A stretch of 64,000 nucleotides of DNA from Cinnamomum chago (taxonomy: Eukaryota; Streptophyta; Magnoliopsida; Laurales; Lauraceae), in NCBI GenBank assembly GCA_038049695.1, contig CP142453.1:3688501-3752500 (forward strand), read 5' to 3'. The translations under genes were made by a program, and so were the position numbers. Of the stretch, positions 46,204 to 59,348 are shown piece by piece (within the stretch, counting starts at the first letter, position 1; every line of letters starts with the position of its first letter). The notes beneath the pieces are model-generated. The model was not told where the DNA came from. It made no database searches and worked only from the letters and a program-made list of their open reading frames with translations.

Positions 46204-46877
46204 TGGGGGTAGAGAGCAAATGCAATTTGTACATAGCTATTTCAAGTTTTAGTAGATTCTGTTGAAACCAAATTTTGGTTATTGGATGTTGCCACAGTTA
46301 ATGTGTAGAAATCCTTTTTGAGATCCTCTTGAAGAATGGAAGGTTGATGATTTTGGTATGGATAGAGAGATGGTTGATGTATTTCTCATTTATTCTTCCT
46401 GTTTTGAGTGCATGTGATTTGAAGAACAGTTGGTGAATCAATCCTGAAATAGCCTACCACAAAAAATAAATAATCAGATTTGAAGAATTGCAAGCATTAG
46501 ATAGCCTTTCCCATCTCATACTCTCATCTGCATAGTTGACCCTTGTCCAACTTCACCTTTTTTTTACCATGTATGCAATGGGAAGCTTTAAATGGTTTGT
46601 AACAAGGCCACTACAAACATGAATCAAAGATCCTATATGACAGATCAACCCCTTCTATTCAACAAAAATTAAAAATAAAAAGAGCCCATCCAACTAACTT
46701 TGCTTGATCCGAGAACTATGATGAACACCCAAATTGCAAAACAAGACAATAGATGGTCTAAATCTTTTAGGTTTCATCTGCATCTTTTGGTTTTTAATTT
46801 TGGAGACAAATCTGTTTAATTTTCCTCTCAAAACATTGGAGAGAGAGAGAGAGAGCGCGAGCGCTCCAGTCTTAATT

Positions 46878-46879
<2 letters not shown>

Positions 46880-46908
<29 letters not shown>
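46880..46908. repeat. (GA)n microsatellite
   Basis: A 29-bp GA run, with a shorter one at about 46839-46854. The two are separated by a duplicated GCTCCxGTCTTAATTCTGAG segment. Confidence 0.9.
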
Positions 46909-46910
<2 letters not shown>

Positions 46911-49379
46911 CCTGTCTTAATTCTGAGTGTAATCTCATCTCTATCATTTTTGCATAGTACAATGTGGCTGGCCCCAACCCCATTCCACAACATGTGAGGT
47001 TCTGGTTACAGATGTTTCCAGGCTGCCAGCTTCTCATCTACAAGCATCTTTTCTTAAGTAGGCATCAAATTACATAATAAATTCACTATTCATCATTATG
47101 AATCTTTTTCGTCCAACTAAAAGCCATCAAGAGTAAATATTTTCATTTTATATTCTCATCACCATAAAATGTAAAACTGTTTGGACATTTATAGAGAAAA
47201 TCATCCCCTGGTTTTTTGTGTTGTGTTGAAGTTTACATATTCAAGAAATTGGACATTGGACTATTGGAGGGTCATTTAAGTGGGAAGGTGACCAGGTGAG
47301 TGTTAGAGGTAAGAAAATGAGAGACCATAAGATTGTCAAAATGAGACGATAAGAAAACATTGAAAAAAGGCATGAAGTTCTTGGAAGTGAACATGGCTTT
47401 AGAATAGGATTGAGTGTAATAGAATAAAGTTTAGTGTACTAGAAAAACAAATACAACCAAGCATGGTTTTTTTTAGGTGCTACGGTGGACTATTGGTAAG
47501 GAATGATACCTTCTACTTGAAGACTAAAGGATCTATTTTTGTTTATGTGTCAACACCACCCAACTATGAGTCCGTGGGCAACTGAGCAGAGGCTTTGATG
47601 ATGGTAGTAATGATGGTATTTCTAATTATTTAAAATTGAACAAATTTCAAATAGGCTCTTAAGTTTTTATCTATTTTCAAAAGAGAAAAGCTTACAAGTT
47701 GTTTGTGTTGAAAGAAAAACATTTAAGTTTTACATTTGATTTTCAGTTAATGTGTGATCCGACAAGTTTAATAATAGCGTCTATTTGACTTTAAAATTGA
47801 TTCAAAAAATGTTTGACTGCACTAGATTGGTCGAAGAAGTTTATTTCCCTTTATGATTGAATCAACATTAAGATAATTTTTTCCTTAAAAAAGAACATAA
47901 CAGAAGGAAAGAAAACCCAATTGGATATCAATGTCTAAAGCAATGAGCGAACTTTAACCCTTTTTTTTTTATAGGTATGCCCATATAACTTTTTACTATA
48001 CGAGTTTGCCTAATACTCGTAGGAGCAACTTGTAAAGTCTTCTTTTTTGGACATTTGTTTTAAATTGAGACTCATTGAAGCAACTCTATTTCAAACAAAT
48101 GAATCTAAAAACAAATGTAATCAAATCCAACTGTGCTTCAACCACATCAGACTTACCAAACATGTTCTAATTGATTTAGAAAAACAAGCATCTCACCATC
48201 CATATAGTTTCAGATAGATCATACTTGTTTTCTCCATTGAGTTCACACTCCACAGTGTTGCTCTGTTTTTCACTATTTTTTTAAAATGACTAAACTGCCC
48301 TTGCACTCCTCTTAACTCTCCCCATTTCTTCCACCAAACCTTTCTCTGCAACTCCCCCTTCTCTACCTCTCTGTATTTTTCTAAAGCCCCAGACAGCCTT
48401 TTCTTCCCTTTCTTCTTCCTTCTTCCTTCTTCCTTCTTCCCTGGAATGACCAACCCAAACAACTACTTCGTCCGTTTTCTAACTTTGGGTGAGAATGGAG
48501 CAATGCTAATAATATCTTTGTCATCTTCATTTTCAGTACATCTCTGGTCGTTTCTGTTTCCTTTTGGAGAACATTGATCAAAGCATAATCGCACTAAAAA
48601 AAGGCAAGAACTTGTTTTTTCAGGACATGGTCGGTTGACAGGACACCACCATATTAACCGTCCGAATCACTTGAATGAGGGTGCCACCTGTAATTATTGC
48701 ATTGATGCACAGTACAGAGATTATTTTAGCACACAATGTCAATCCAAAATATGAGGTGAATGGGGAACATGGGTCTCTTACTGTTTCTTCTTTGGGATTC
48801 CAGCTTAAGGTAAGAATTTGTAGAAAGCAATTTACAAGTGCATGGAAGTGAGATACTTATGTACAGACAGCAAGGAACTTATTTTTCATGTTCTCTTTTG
48901 AGCCAGGGACTCTTGAATATTGATCCTCTTCACACTCAATTAAATTACTATTGAAAGAGTCCAACACTCCAACTACTATTGAACTAAAATTAAAAGAAGG
49001 GTCACTGGAGATGTTGTTGAGTGACTTGAGTCTGAATCTTCTGAGGCTTGGCCTATTGGAAATGCATGAGGCTTCACAGTGGGGCTCACTTTTGAAAAAT
49101 CTAAACCATTCTAAAAAAATGCAATCATTTATGGGATTCACAGGATTTCTATTTAAAAAAGGTGCAAACACTTATGGGATATTTGAAATTCTCCCTCTAA
49201 AACTCAAAGTGTACTACCACCTGGTCTCATCGTTTCAGTTCTACCGACAGGAAGCTGAAACCTTGCCAAAGGTAAATCCCACTAATAACCTATTTAACAA
49301 ATGCAACATGTAATGAATAGCATGAGCATCTCTTACCCCCTTGACCAATGGACCCAGAAAGAAATGTCATAGACCTATG

Positions 49380-49415
<36 letters not shown>

Positions 49416-49422
49416 GAGAGAG
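49380..49422. repeat. (GA)n microsatellite
   Basis: GA dinucleotide run of about 43 bp, interrupted once by GGG. Confidence 0.9.
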
Positions 49423-51143
49423 CTCTAGCACAAGTGCAGTGGCCTAATGTTGACTCAGAAATGCAATTTGCACATGATAAAAAAAATATTAACATATTGG
49501 GGGTCTCAACTTGTCCACCCTAATATAGAACTCACAATTTGAATATTTCACTACTGGATCTCATAGTGGATAGATTAGCTTGATCTAATGGGTATCAATA
49601 CAGGCCCACTATCATGCACTATTCACACAATCCCACAATGATGACGTTACTTAAGTGAGCACATTGTAAGATTTTATTTTGATTGTTAGTTGAAGGACAT
49701 TTTCATAATTCAGGTCATTTTCTTATACAAATAGATTGCATATAGTCTATAAGTGAATGCTTAATTAAATATATTTAAAAAGTTTAAACTTATATAAACA
49801 TTTAACTAAATATATAAGTAGTTTTAGCTAGGAAAAAAAAATAATTTACAGATATTAACTCACATATTGTCGAAACGTTAAATATGAGTCTCTTTTAATT
49901 ATGTTATAATATGAACTTATATTTTGATAATTACACAAATGAATTCACAATTCATCAATAACTAATCTATTTACCAATTTTAATTTATTATTCAATTTGC
50001 ATGATAAACCATGCATGATTATTATGCTAGTGGTTCCTAAAACAGGTATAATGAAACTACCAAATTCCACTGGGCACTGTGATTTGTGGTTGTTGGCCAT
50101 TCGCCCCCACTAAGAGAACTGCACCAATTTATTCTTCGAATTATAACATGACCATTATGTTATTGTTAGGGTTAGTCTAAGATGAATCAAATTCTCTTTT
50201 GGAATCATGATATCAGGTTGGTCAACCTCAAACATTCCAGGGACATCAGGATCACCCAAACGATTTTCCACATGGAGCAGAGGATGGTTATTTAATTGTC
50301 TTCTTTGAGCCACAACATACATCACAAGTTAAGTCTCTTGTTCTAATTTCCTCTATTAACAGAGGACAACATTCACGTTCATAAGCTGTTCAGGCCATTG
50401 GGCTGACGGATGTAAAGGTTTAAGCATGCAAAGGGTATGCATAAAATCAATCCCATCAAATTAAACTTACCATTGATTTGCATGCATAAAATCAACCCCA
50501 TCAAATTATACTAACCATTGATTATTAGTTTATCGGTCTCTCGACTAGATATTCTTATGAGATACAAAACGATGGTGAGTGAGTGAAGGTCAGATGAGTG
50601 TCGAATTGACATTAAATAAATTGACCATTTTTGAATGCTTCACACAACATTACACTAGTTAGGACATAGTTTTAGCAAAATCACAATGAGAAGACTCATG
50701 GAATAAGGTGACTGCTGACAACCTAATGTAAAGAATCTTTTCACTCTCTTTTACATACATGTACATTCAAATGTTGGGACAAAGTTTCCAACTGAAAGGG
50801 CATCGGTACAATGAAGAGCTGGAAGAAGATCACCATGAAGCACTAGAATTACCCAAAAAGAATAAAGTCTCTCTCTTGGATGCAAGTGCTCACATGGTGT
50901 CAATATGGTAAAACGAAACCCACTTATGGGTTCATACAACAACAGAGAGAGAGGAGGCATCAGTGATTCAACTTCCTTAATCATCCAAGTTGCTAGAATT
51001 TTGGGATGATTGAAAAGCATTGAACAAAATCTTCTCAATCAATGAATCAATCCCCCTGTAAGAGCACCTCAAGAAGACCCAAGCCTCAAGCCATTTACTT
51101 TTTCCCGCACCATTAAGGTCGTCATGTTACCTGTAATTTGCTA

Positions 51144-53036
51144 TTATAGAGTGCTTTGATCTCCCCACGTTGCAATCATAGGGTAACTCTTCCTTGTGCC
51201 ACCATTGTCTATCAATCCCTTGGCTATTCCAAAGCTCTCTTTAAACCATTTCACTTGGACCCAAAGTCCAGCATCTCTCAGAGCATTCATGGCTGACTTA
51301 TACAACCTCTCATCCAACCCTATCCCCTCAGACTGAATATCTTGGAGAAGATTAAGCAACTCATCAATCCTACTTGTCTTCGAGAACACACCAACTATGA
51401 TTCCGGCCATAGATCTATCGATCTTGCCCCCGTTCATCTTGAACTCTTGGTAGTACCTTAGGCACTCCTCGAACTCTCGAGCCTTGCTATAGGCACTGAT
51501 AGTACTGGTATAGGTAATCTTGTCGGGCGCAACTTTCCTACGTTTCATCTCCTTCCACAACTTCTCCACTTGCTTCAAATTCATGGCCCTTCCATGCATG
51601 TCTATGAGAGAATTATACACCCAGACATTAGGAGAACACCCTTTTTCTTTCATCTTGGCCACAAGCCTCATGGCTTCCCTTAATTTGCCATTCTTCCCAT
51701 ACATAGAAATCATGTTAGAATAAGCAACAACACATCTGTCAAAACCCTTCTTCCCCATTTCAGAAAATGTCATCTCAGCCTCATGATAAAGCCCTAACCG
51801 GCAATAGACGTTGATGATCGACGCGTAAGTTACCTGACCTGGTTCACACCCTAATGACACCAACTCCTCGTAAACCTTAATTGCAGATCGAAGTGCCCTC
51901 CTTTTGGCATAACCATTGATGACCGCACAAAAGATGCAATCAGAAGCTCTAAATTTCATCTCCCTCATGATGATGACGGTCTCTCGGGTTTTCTCGATCA
52001 GCCCTTCTTCCACATACATCAATATTAGTTTCAGAAAGATAACAGGATCCTTGAGCATACCCTTCTCTCTTGCTTCTTCAAAGAGATCTTCAGCTGCTTT
52101 CACCTCTCTAATGCTCGCGAAAGAGGAAATTAGATACAAGTAAAATGAAGAATCAGGCGTAATGCCTTTTTCTGTCATTTCTCTGAAATACTTCAGAGCT
52201 TCAAAAGCTCGACCGGATTTCCCCAAAGACTTGCACAAGATTGCATAGATCTGAACTGGTGGTTCCAATTTCCGCTGTTCAAATTCAGAAAATGCAGACA
52301 CAACTTTCTCCACGTCGCCGACCTTGTGGTATGCTTCCATGATTTGGCAATAACACTCCTGATCAGGCAAGATCCCAACGTCTTTCATCCTCTCATACAC
52401 AGAAATTGTGCTGCTATACATATGAAGTTTGTTATAGCTTCGCATTGCTGATTGAATTGCTGAAACAGCAATCTCTCCCTCTGATTCGAGAACCCCAAGC
52501 AAGCTCTTTGTGATCTTGAACTTCCTAGCCTTGATGCAATTACCTATCAATCTAGAACACACATTTCGATCCGGAAAAACTCGAAAAGCCTTACAGTCAC
52601 TTAATACTACCAAGATTGAATTCCATTGCTTAGATCTAAGCAAATACCTGATCAGAAGCTTCAACATCTCGGGGTCCGGTCGAAAATTCGGTTTTGATTT
52701 CGCTTTCTGGTAGCTTTCAAAGGCTGGACCTTCAACTTTATAATCGTCTTTGCACAGGTTGATTATAATTTGATTGAGGTTTGAACCATTTGACTGTAGG
52801 GATTGTTGTGGAATTGGGAATTCTGGGTGGAAATCACTGTTACGGAGCTCATCAGAAGCATCTTCAAGGAGGGGAGATTGGGATTGGGAGGAGCTGGCGA
52901 GGAGCAATCGGCGATTCGGTTTAGGGAGAGACAGAAATGGAAGGGTTGGGATAGAAATTGGGGTTTTGGAGAAGCTTTTGAGGGATGGAATGGGACTGAA
53001 AGAGGACCAATCTGAGGAGTTGGAGATGGTAGCCAT
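51144..53036 (-). CDS. P-type pentatricopeptide repeat (PPR) protein, probably chloroplast
   Basis: Intronless 630-aa ORF. Residues 1-55 are Ser/Pro-rich and nearly free of acidic residues, as in a chloroplast transit peptide. From about residue 115 to 590 come roughly a dozen 35-residue PPR units, for example VTYASIINVYCRLGLYHEAE, VVAYSNMISMYGKNGKLREA and WVYNSLIDMHGRAMNLKQVE. No E, DYW or SMR domain follows, so it is P-class, a family that binds organelle RNA for stabilisation, splicing or translation. The C-terminal tail ends PMIATWGDQSTL. It resembles the single-copy Arabidopsis protein At5g13770 as I recall it. The RNA target is unknown. The start region is tandemly duplicated (see 53013-53100), but ATG 53036 opens the full frame. 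Confidence 0.93.
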   Translation of the reverse strand: MATISNSSDWSSFSPIPSLKSFSKTPISIPTLPFLSLPKPNRRLLLASSSQSQSPLLEDASDELRNSDFHPEFPIPQQSLQSNGSNLNQIIINLCKDDYKVEGPAFESYQKAKSKPNFRPDPEMLKLLIRYLLRSKQWNSILVVLSDCKAFRVFPDRNVCSRLIGNCIKARKFKITKSLLGVLESEGEIAVSAIQSAMRSYNKLHMYSSTISVYERMKDVGILPDQECYCQIMEAYHKVGDVEKVVSAFSEFEQRKLEPPVQIYAILCKSLGKSGRAFEALKYFREMTEKGITPDSSFYLYLISSFASIREVKAAEDLFEEAREKGMLKDPVIFLKLILMYVEEGLIEKTRETVIIMREMKFRASDCIFCAVINGYAKRRALRSAIKVYEELVSLGCEPGQVTYASIINVYCRLGLYHEAEMTFSEMGKKGFDRCVVAYSNMISMYGKNGKLREAMRLVAKMKEKGCSPNVWVYNSLIDMHGRAMNLKQVEKLWKEMKRRKVAPDKITYTSTISAYSKAREFEECLRYYQEFKMNGGKIDRSMAGIIVGVFSKTSRIDELLNLLQDIQSEGIGLDERLYKSAMNALRDAGLWVQVKWFKESFGIAKGLIDNGGTRKSYPMIATWGDQSTL

Positions 53037-53100
53037 TACAAAGTGAGAGTTTCAGTCCCAATTTGAGGAGTTGGAGATGGTAGCCATTACAAAGTGAGAG
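53013..53100 (-). repeat. 52-bp duplication of the PPR start region with a short upstream ORF
   Basis: The block GAGGAGTTGGAGATGGTAGC...AAAGTGAGAG occurs twice with a period of 52 bp. The upstream copy contains its own ATG (53088) and reads the same first residues (MATISNSS) but runs into TGA at 53055-53053, 15 nt before the true ATG. It lies between the TATA box and the start, so it could be transcribed as an upstream ORF. Confidence 0.9.
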
Positions 53101-53130
53101 AAGGAGATGTGTGGAGCGTGTGAAACACAC

Positions 53131-53140
53131 TATATATATA
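53131..53140 (-). promoter_or_regulatory. TATA box of the PPR gene
   Basis: TATATATATAGTG on the minus strand, about 100 bp upstream of the PPR start. Confidence 0.55.
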
Positions 53141-53149
53141 CCTTATCCC

Positions 53150-54589
53150 CAGTGGATTTTTTCCTGATTGGTAGTATCATATGAACCACTAAATTTCTGA
53201 CACGTGGCATAAATGCAAACAGAGAAAACGGGACAGCTTGTTCTGAGCTTGTGAGGAAAATGAGAAGAATCTGTTGGCTACAAGATAATCATTGCTAGCA
53301 CCTTCCTTTGGCTTGTGGGGCAGGCAGACATGTGCTTCAATCCAAATCGTCCAAGTGGTGGGCCAGTGGCCCAGTACCCCTTGATCATGCTAATCAAAGA
53401 AACTAAATGGACAAAAAAAAATTTTGATGGATAATACAAATTCAACAGTTACTGATCAGATATGTGACCCAGATGTCCACGTGGCATGTGAGGGAGATTC
53501 TCCATCAACAGTGGGGTCCATGATCTGATTGCATGAACTGGTATAAATGTGCTTCACGAACCGCCAAAGGTAGATAGATGAGTTGAGCAACCCCTGTGCA
53601 CCAGTTTGTGGCACGATTAGCACAATGAAGGTAATTCAAGTGTCAACATCAGCAATCATCTGGTGGGCCATACTTAGATGCCTAAGTCCCAACACAAGAA
53701 GCTGAAAATGGGCAGTAAAACAAAAACATATATGAGATTTGTGTCCAGAATCATAATCTGGTACGAAGTATCTTCATCAAACCAACCTCTGGGTAATGTG
53801 GATCAAATGCTCATTTACTTGGCCAAGCCCTTTTTTTATTTTTTTTATTTTAAAGCTTCCAATCAGATGAAACCCTGTGATCATGTTTGGTAACAAGTGA
53901 TGAATCCATAAGGCTCTGTTGATTCGAGAATTGCCCGCTTCCGTAGATTTGAAGATTCCTCATAGAGAATTTGTGTAGCTAAAGACTTCACATTGATCTA
54001 AATGCGCATCGGTGCATATAACTGAGCAAAATTGATGTCAATGTGTAAATCCACAAACAGAGGATTTCCAAATCCCATGTGGGACAGTCGAACATGAAAC
54101 TCCTCAAAAGCCCAGGGATTTACAATTGCCAAATATGTATTTTTCACATTCTCAAAAAACCGATGAGGAATCCTTGAGAATTTGATTGACAAACGTGACC
54201 ACCTTTAATAAGTGACAGTTACACTTGTTCAGAACGCATGTATTGTAATAAGATCCATTGAATCAACTTCAGAGCCGTTTAGACTCGAAAGATATGAAAG
54301 AACTGGAAGGACAAAAAAAAATTGAGAAAAAGAGAAAGATGACCATTGATATATAGAAAGAAGATACAAAATATGAAAGTATGAAGCTATATTATTATAA
54401 ACAGTAAAGAGTAAACAACTCATGAAGATGCTATACTACAAAACCAACTTTCTGAAGTCCAAGACTTGAGTACAGGTAAGTAGCACCACAACATCTAGTG
54501 TTTTTTTCATCTATCATTTGCTTTCCTGACAGGAATGCATGTAAGCACACTATAACTAATGTAGACCCACATGCACTCTTAACCAGAAA
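53150..54589. other. Intergenic
   Basis: There is no gene. It contains a family B MITE-like element (53882-54200) and the 3' flank of the DJ1D gene. Confidence 0.45.
53882..54200 (+). mobile_element. MITE-like repeat (family B)
   Basis: Ends CATGTTTGGTAAC and GACAAACGTG are inverted. The middle carries GCGCATCGGTGCATATAACT, also found (inverted) in 19065-19407, and ATTTACAATTGCCAAATATG, found in 20452-20660. Target duplication not resolved. Confidence 0.55.
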
Positions 54590-56327
54590 TCAGAACGAAA
54601 CTCGGATACCAAGCAGAGCCATCAACCGTGCAATGAACTCGGGGTGCCCAGGCCAAGCTGCTCCCGTCACTAAATTGCCATCAGTGAAGCACCGGTCTAT
54701 CGGCTGAGGCTCCAACCATGTTGCTCCTGCTAGAACTATATTGAGCTTCACAGCAGGGTATGCTGTGCATTTCTTTCCCTGTAATATGCCATAGACACCA
54801 CATAGCCAAAAACATAAAATTAGCCTCATGTCTCAAAAGCTACACATGGGACCAGTATCATGTTATTCATGTGAAAACGGGGGAAGAAGAAGGGAACTGA
54901 ACAGCACAAGGAGATGTGCATTGCAAAATACAGCACTGAATGCCCTTTATTGGAGCTGTACATCAGTAACCTATGACAGACACCAGCTGTTTCAAGGAGG
55001 AGATATAGGTGACATGAAAATAAGCTCTCTTCAGGAGTTTTTCCTGTTTAGATTTTTATTTCAAGGGAAATGTCAACCAACATTTCATCTTGCAGAGGAG
55101 ACTAATGTTCTCTCAACCCCAGAAAATGTGCCCATTTCTTCTCGTATCAATTTTAAATAACTGTGCTTTTTTTTTTTTGGTAAATAATAACCGTGTTTAA
55201 AACTTCATATAAGAATTGAAACAAGAGCACCATAGTCTATATATCCATAATCGTGCTCAATGAAATTACCTTAAGAACATCAGCTGCTGCCAAAATCTGC
55301 TGTCCATGGCAGATGGATGCAACCGGTTTTCCTGCCTTCATAAATTCCTTCACCAAAACAATGACCTTCTCATCCAATGCAAGGTACTCAGGAGCTCGGC
55401 CTCCAGGGATAACAAGAGCATCATAGCTCGAAGCATCTACACTTTCGAAGCTTGCATTGAGAGTAAAATTGTGGCCAGGCTTTTCACTGTAAGTCTGGTC
55501 ACCTTCAAAATCATGGATAGCTGTGGGGCAGACTTCACCTGCCCCCCTTTTGGGACAGACAGAATCAACCTTACAATCAAGAGCTTCAAGGGATTGGAAA
55601 GGAACCATGACCTCATAATCTTCCATGTAATCCTGCAGAAAAAGGCGAAAAAAAGGAGGGGGGGGGGGGGGGGAGCATCATTCAGAACTGCATGTCTGCA
55701 TCCTCTACGAATGTAGATGTGCAACAGTTGCATTTCTATATTACATCATAAGCTGGTCTGCATGCACCTGCCCCTCAGGTTGGGAGGAAAGAAAGAATCC
55801 AACTAATGTCCATCATTAGAGGAAGTGGGTTTCCCAATGTTCTTTGGATGTCCTCCATATAAACATGGCGCCAAAATTTTTGAGAGTGAATCTTCATCCA
55901 GAATGTTATCAACTTGTTGATGCAAACACAAAGCTCGCAAAGTACCATTACTCCACAGCCAACGTAGAAAGTGGCACCACAGGAAAGATACTTTATTTTT
56001 ATTATTATTAGTATTAAAAGTTAAATTGGCCGTTACCAAAATGGACAGGACATATCTTTGATGGTGATCTAAGGTCATTATTAACCTGAAGTACCTAAGT
56101 CATGCATCAGATCAGCATGAAAAGTGGTAAGGTCGGATACAATATCATTTTTTTTCTGATCTTTTTATTTTATTTTATTTTATTTTTATCATAGATCGTA
56201 ACCCACCAAAATTTCAAATCTGGCCTAGAATTTAGCAGATACAAAATTTAGTTAGAAAAGCATCCTGCTCCAACTGCTTTTCATAGAACATCTACATGCC
56301 GGTGGTGGTGTTTCTTTTTTTTTTGGT

Positions 56328-56373
<46 letters not shown>

Positions 56374-59348
56374 GGGTGGGTTTAATCACTCAGCCAAATC
56401 AACTTTTGTGAGTAAAAATCAATGTCCAATGTCAAAGCCCATTGATACATGTTACCCATTAGAAAGTAAAAAATGAATTGTAGTAGCTGAATATGGCAAT
56501 GATTGAACTGTTGTAAATTAGAAATGGATAAATTATTTTAGATTATTAACATTTAGTGGAAGCCTCTCGGGCATCCATACAAAAGTGATGCATCGTCTGA
56601 GGCATCTCCCACTAAGATTCATGAGGATTGTTAGCCACTTCCGGTCTTCATAGAACTGATAATGGAATACAATAACCATGGTTTTAAATTGGTTTCGGTG
56701 ACCGGCTCAGTTGCCATTGAGTCCAAGTCAGCTTGGACCCCCTTGATTTTTATAGTCATGCTAATGCACAAAAACAAAAAATGATAGTGTTCGTGGGCAT
56801 TGCAGCTTCTCATAGGAATTCCTGTTGTCTGGAAAATAAGCTTATGTGAGGAATCAGATATTGGTACACACAGTTTGAGATTACACAAAGTTTTAATACT
56901 TACCCCACAAAGAAACAGTATCCGCTTATTTGAGCCAATAATGGTTCCGCCCAGTGCCTTGACAAAAAGCCGAATAAATTCAGGATGCCCCTCGTATGTT
57001 GCTCCAGTTATGAGATTACCATCAATGACACATTCAGCCATGGTAGCTGGTTCTACCCAATGAGAGCCTGCAGTGACTAGAACAGGCTTTACAGGGGGAT
57101 AGGCAGTGCACTTTCGCCCTTTCACCAAATCTGCAGCTGCCAAAATCAACTGTCCATGGCAAATGGATGCAACTGGTTTTCCAGCAGTAAAGATCTTAGT
57201 TACAATGTCCAGAACTGAATCATTCATGGCAAGATACTCAGGGGCTCTTCCTCCTGGTAAAATTAATCCATCATACTTATTTGCATCAATCTCATCAAAG
57301 GTTGCATTGAGAGTGAAATTGTGACCTCGGGACTCAGAGTAGGTCTGCAACCATGAACAAACATGAAAATGAAAAGGGAAATTGGAACAATAAGTACTGT
57401 CATAGAATATGATAGAATTCACACATCTCATAAAACAGATCCATGGACATACATGAAAATGAAAAGGGAAACTGGAACAATGAGTAAAGTCACAAAATAC
57501 GATAGAATTCACACATCTCAAAAAAAAAAAAAAAAAAAACATTGACGCACTCCTATTGTGTAGGGCATTGTGTGAAAGTGGGTAAGCCATAGGCATTTGT
57601 AGTTCATGCGTGCATATATGAATGTAAGAAACCAAGGAAACAAGCTCGCATTCCTACAACATCACTTTGGACATGTTATTTTATGCTATGCTATTATGAT
57701 TGTGGCTGACCCTTGTTTCCTCCCATCTTCTCATTTTCTTCCCATTTCAATTTCTTTCATGGATCATGAGGGGTACAGAGCAGGTAGCTTCAGGGTATAT
57801 TGGGTTGGATTTAATAAGAGTTTTTGAGTTGATTTGAGTGAAAAATCTGAACCATAAGGGTTTTGTTATTATTGAATTTTGGTAGATGCTAGGGCATTTG
57901 TTTGAGCTAATTCCAACCGGAGATGATGATGAAGGTGTCGGACAACCTGGGGCAGGACCCATCTTACTATGAAATTGTTGATGAACTCATGGTTGGATTT
58001 GGAGTGCAAAAAGGATCGGATTGGTGAAAACCAAAAATCCTAACTCCAAAGTCCAAAGGGAGCATTCAGTTTTCATTTTTAGGGGTGCATGAGGTTGATT
58101 TGAGGTGTAAAATCAACTGTGTTGAGTTGGGTAATGATAATGGGATGGTCTCAATGAAAGCTGAAAAGTGGAATTATTTGGGGATTTCTATTTGAAATCT
58201 CCTATGGAGAAAAAAGGACATTTTTAGTAGTTTTACCTATTCAGTGTTAAGTTACTGGCAAACAACTGTGTCAAAGTCGCCTCAAAATATTATGGACCTT
58301 TGTTGATGTTACCATTTCATTGAACCCTTCCTTTATATTAAGTAAAGACTTAGAGACTATTTTGAAAATTTTCTTTATTTTTCATGTTAAGCCGAGTTCG
58401 ATAATCCAGCTTTTTCAGTCATCACAAACAATAAAATGACTGGAAGAACAAAATAAAGCTTCAACTTATAAATAAGGATCCAACTCTCACAACAATTTGG
58501 TTTTCCATTTCCATAATCAAATTAGACTTGAAAGTAAATAGCATCTGCTAATAGAAATAAAATTAGTCAATACACAATCTACTGTAACAAGAGAAGACAT
58601 GATTCCAGTTGCTCTATATGGGACCGATTATCTCTCCTTTAGGCCATAACCCGGCAATCTAGAGCTGAACTCTAATAAGAAATGCTCCTGAGAGAGCATC
58701 ATATATTTTCCAACCAAGATGGAGGAAGATAAGGAGGTGACTAGAAGTCAACGAAAGATAGCCCCACTACCCAACAAGATCTGATCACGATTGTACTGTT
58801 ACAAGATTTCACTCTGAATACTCAAACATCAATCTGGGGTCAGTTTAAAGAGTACCCCAACATTGAAATTTCACCCCAGATAGTTTATTCCCTATAACAA
58901 GTTCAGATCGTCAGAACTCAGAACCAAACCAAGAATTGCAAGAGTCATTTGAACAAACATACAACAAGACCCAAGTTCTAAAGCAATAAAAAAAAAGAAG
59001 AAGAGAAGCATAAATCAAGAGAAAGGAGAGTTGAACAAGCACCTGATGGCCGCAGCCCTGATGAACAGCTGTACGGCAGATATCACCCACTTTCTTCCCA
59101 GGGCAAGCAGCATCCACTGAGACTCCGTAAGCTTGCAATGCTTGAAAGGGAACCATAATCTGAAAAAAACCCACACACAACGCGTATTGAAGATAATCGA
59201 ACTGGAAACAAAGGGATATGTGAATGGAATCAATCAATCAATAGATGAAAAGAAGAAGAAGAAAATAACAACGATACATAACCTCGTAGTCTTCCATGTA
59301 ATCGCCACAGATTATAAGAACGGATTTCTGAGATTTTGGACTTGCCAT
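54590..59348 (-). CDS. DJ1D: DJ-1/PfpI family protein with two domains (DJ1D type)
   Basis: Five exons (minus): 59348-59283, 59159-59043, 57344-56904, 55632-55270, 54778-54590; all introns GT-AG and phase 0; 391 aa, as in Arabidopsis DJ1D (392). Two PfpI/DJ-1 domains lie head to tail (about 1-204 and 205-391). Each begins with CGDYMEDYE and carries the nucleophile elbow VASICHGQ (Cys123 and Cys316); the conserved glutamate is in DYE (Glu22 in domain 1). The DJ1D homologue has glutathione-independent glyoxalase III activity, converting methylglyoxal to lactate (established knowledge), so a role in reactive carbonyl detoxification is likely. Domain 2 ends [11 protein letters not shown]. The domain boundary falls at the exon 3/4 junction, consistent with internal gene duplication. 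Introns hold a 45-nt G-run and a 90-bp tandem duplication. Confidence 0.95.
56328..56372. repeat. 45-nt uninterrupted poly-G run
   Basis: A G45 homopolymer between TTTTGGT and TGGGTGGG lies in DJ1D intron 3 (plus strand). A G16 run at about 55660-55674 and a G18 run at about 22997-23012 are the other long ones. Confidence 0.9.
57361..57520. repeat. 90-bp tandem duplication in DJ1D intron 2
   Basis: Copies begin ACATGAAAATGAAAAGGGAA at 57361 and 57451 and both include GATAGAATTCACACATCTCA. The first is 17 bp from the exon 3 acceptor, and a long A-run follows the second. Confidence 0.85.

Larger units (their letters stand above)
46204..51143. other. Intergenic, no gene seen
   Basis: About 4.9 kb of AT-rich sequence with two (GA)n microsatellites, T-runs and no supported coding frame. 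The last 450 bp are the 3' flank of the PPR gene. Open frames at 48193-48581 and 48857-49313 have no domains and skewed composition. Confidence 0.5.

Noticed and set aside
48193..49313. Open frames of 66-120 codons between the OXS3-like and PPR genes
   Set aside because: Low-complexity or frame noise without homology, promoter or splice logic.
56631..57635. 334-codon continuous minus-strand frame through DJ1D exon 3
   Set aside because: The part outside 57344-56904 is intron read-through (including a duplicated CACACATCTCA segment); the splice sites and homology end exactly at the exon borders.
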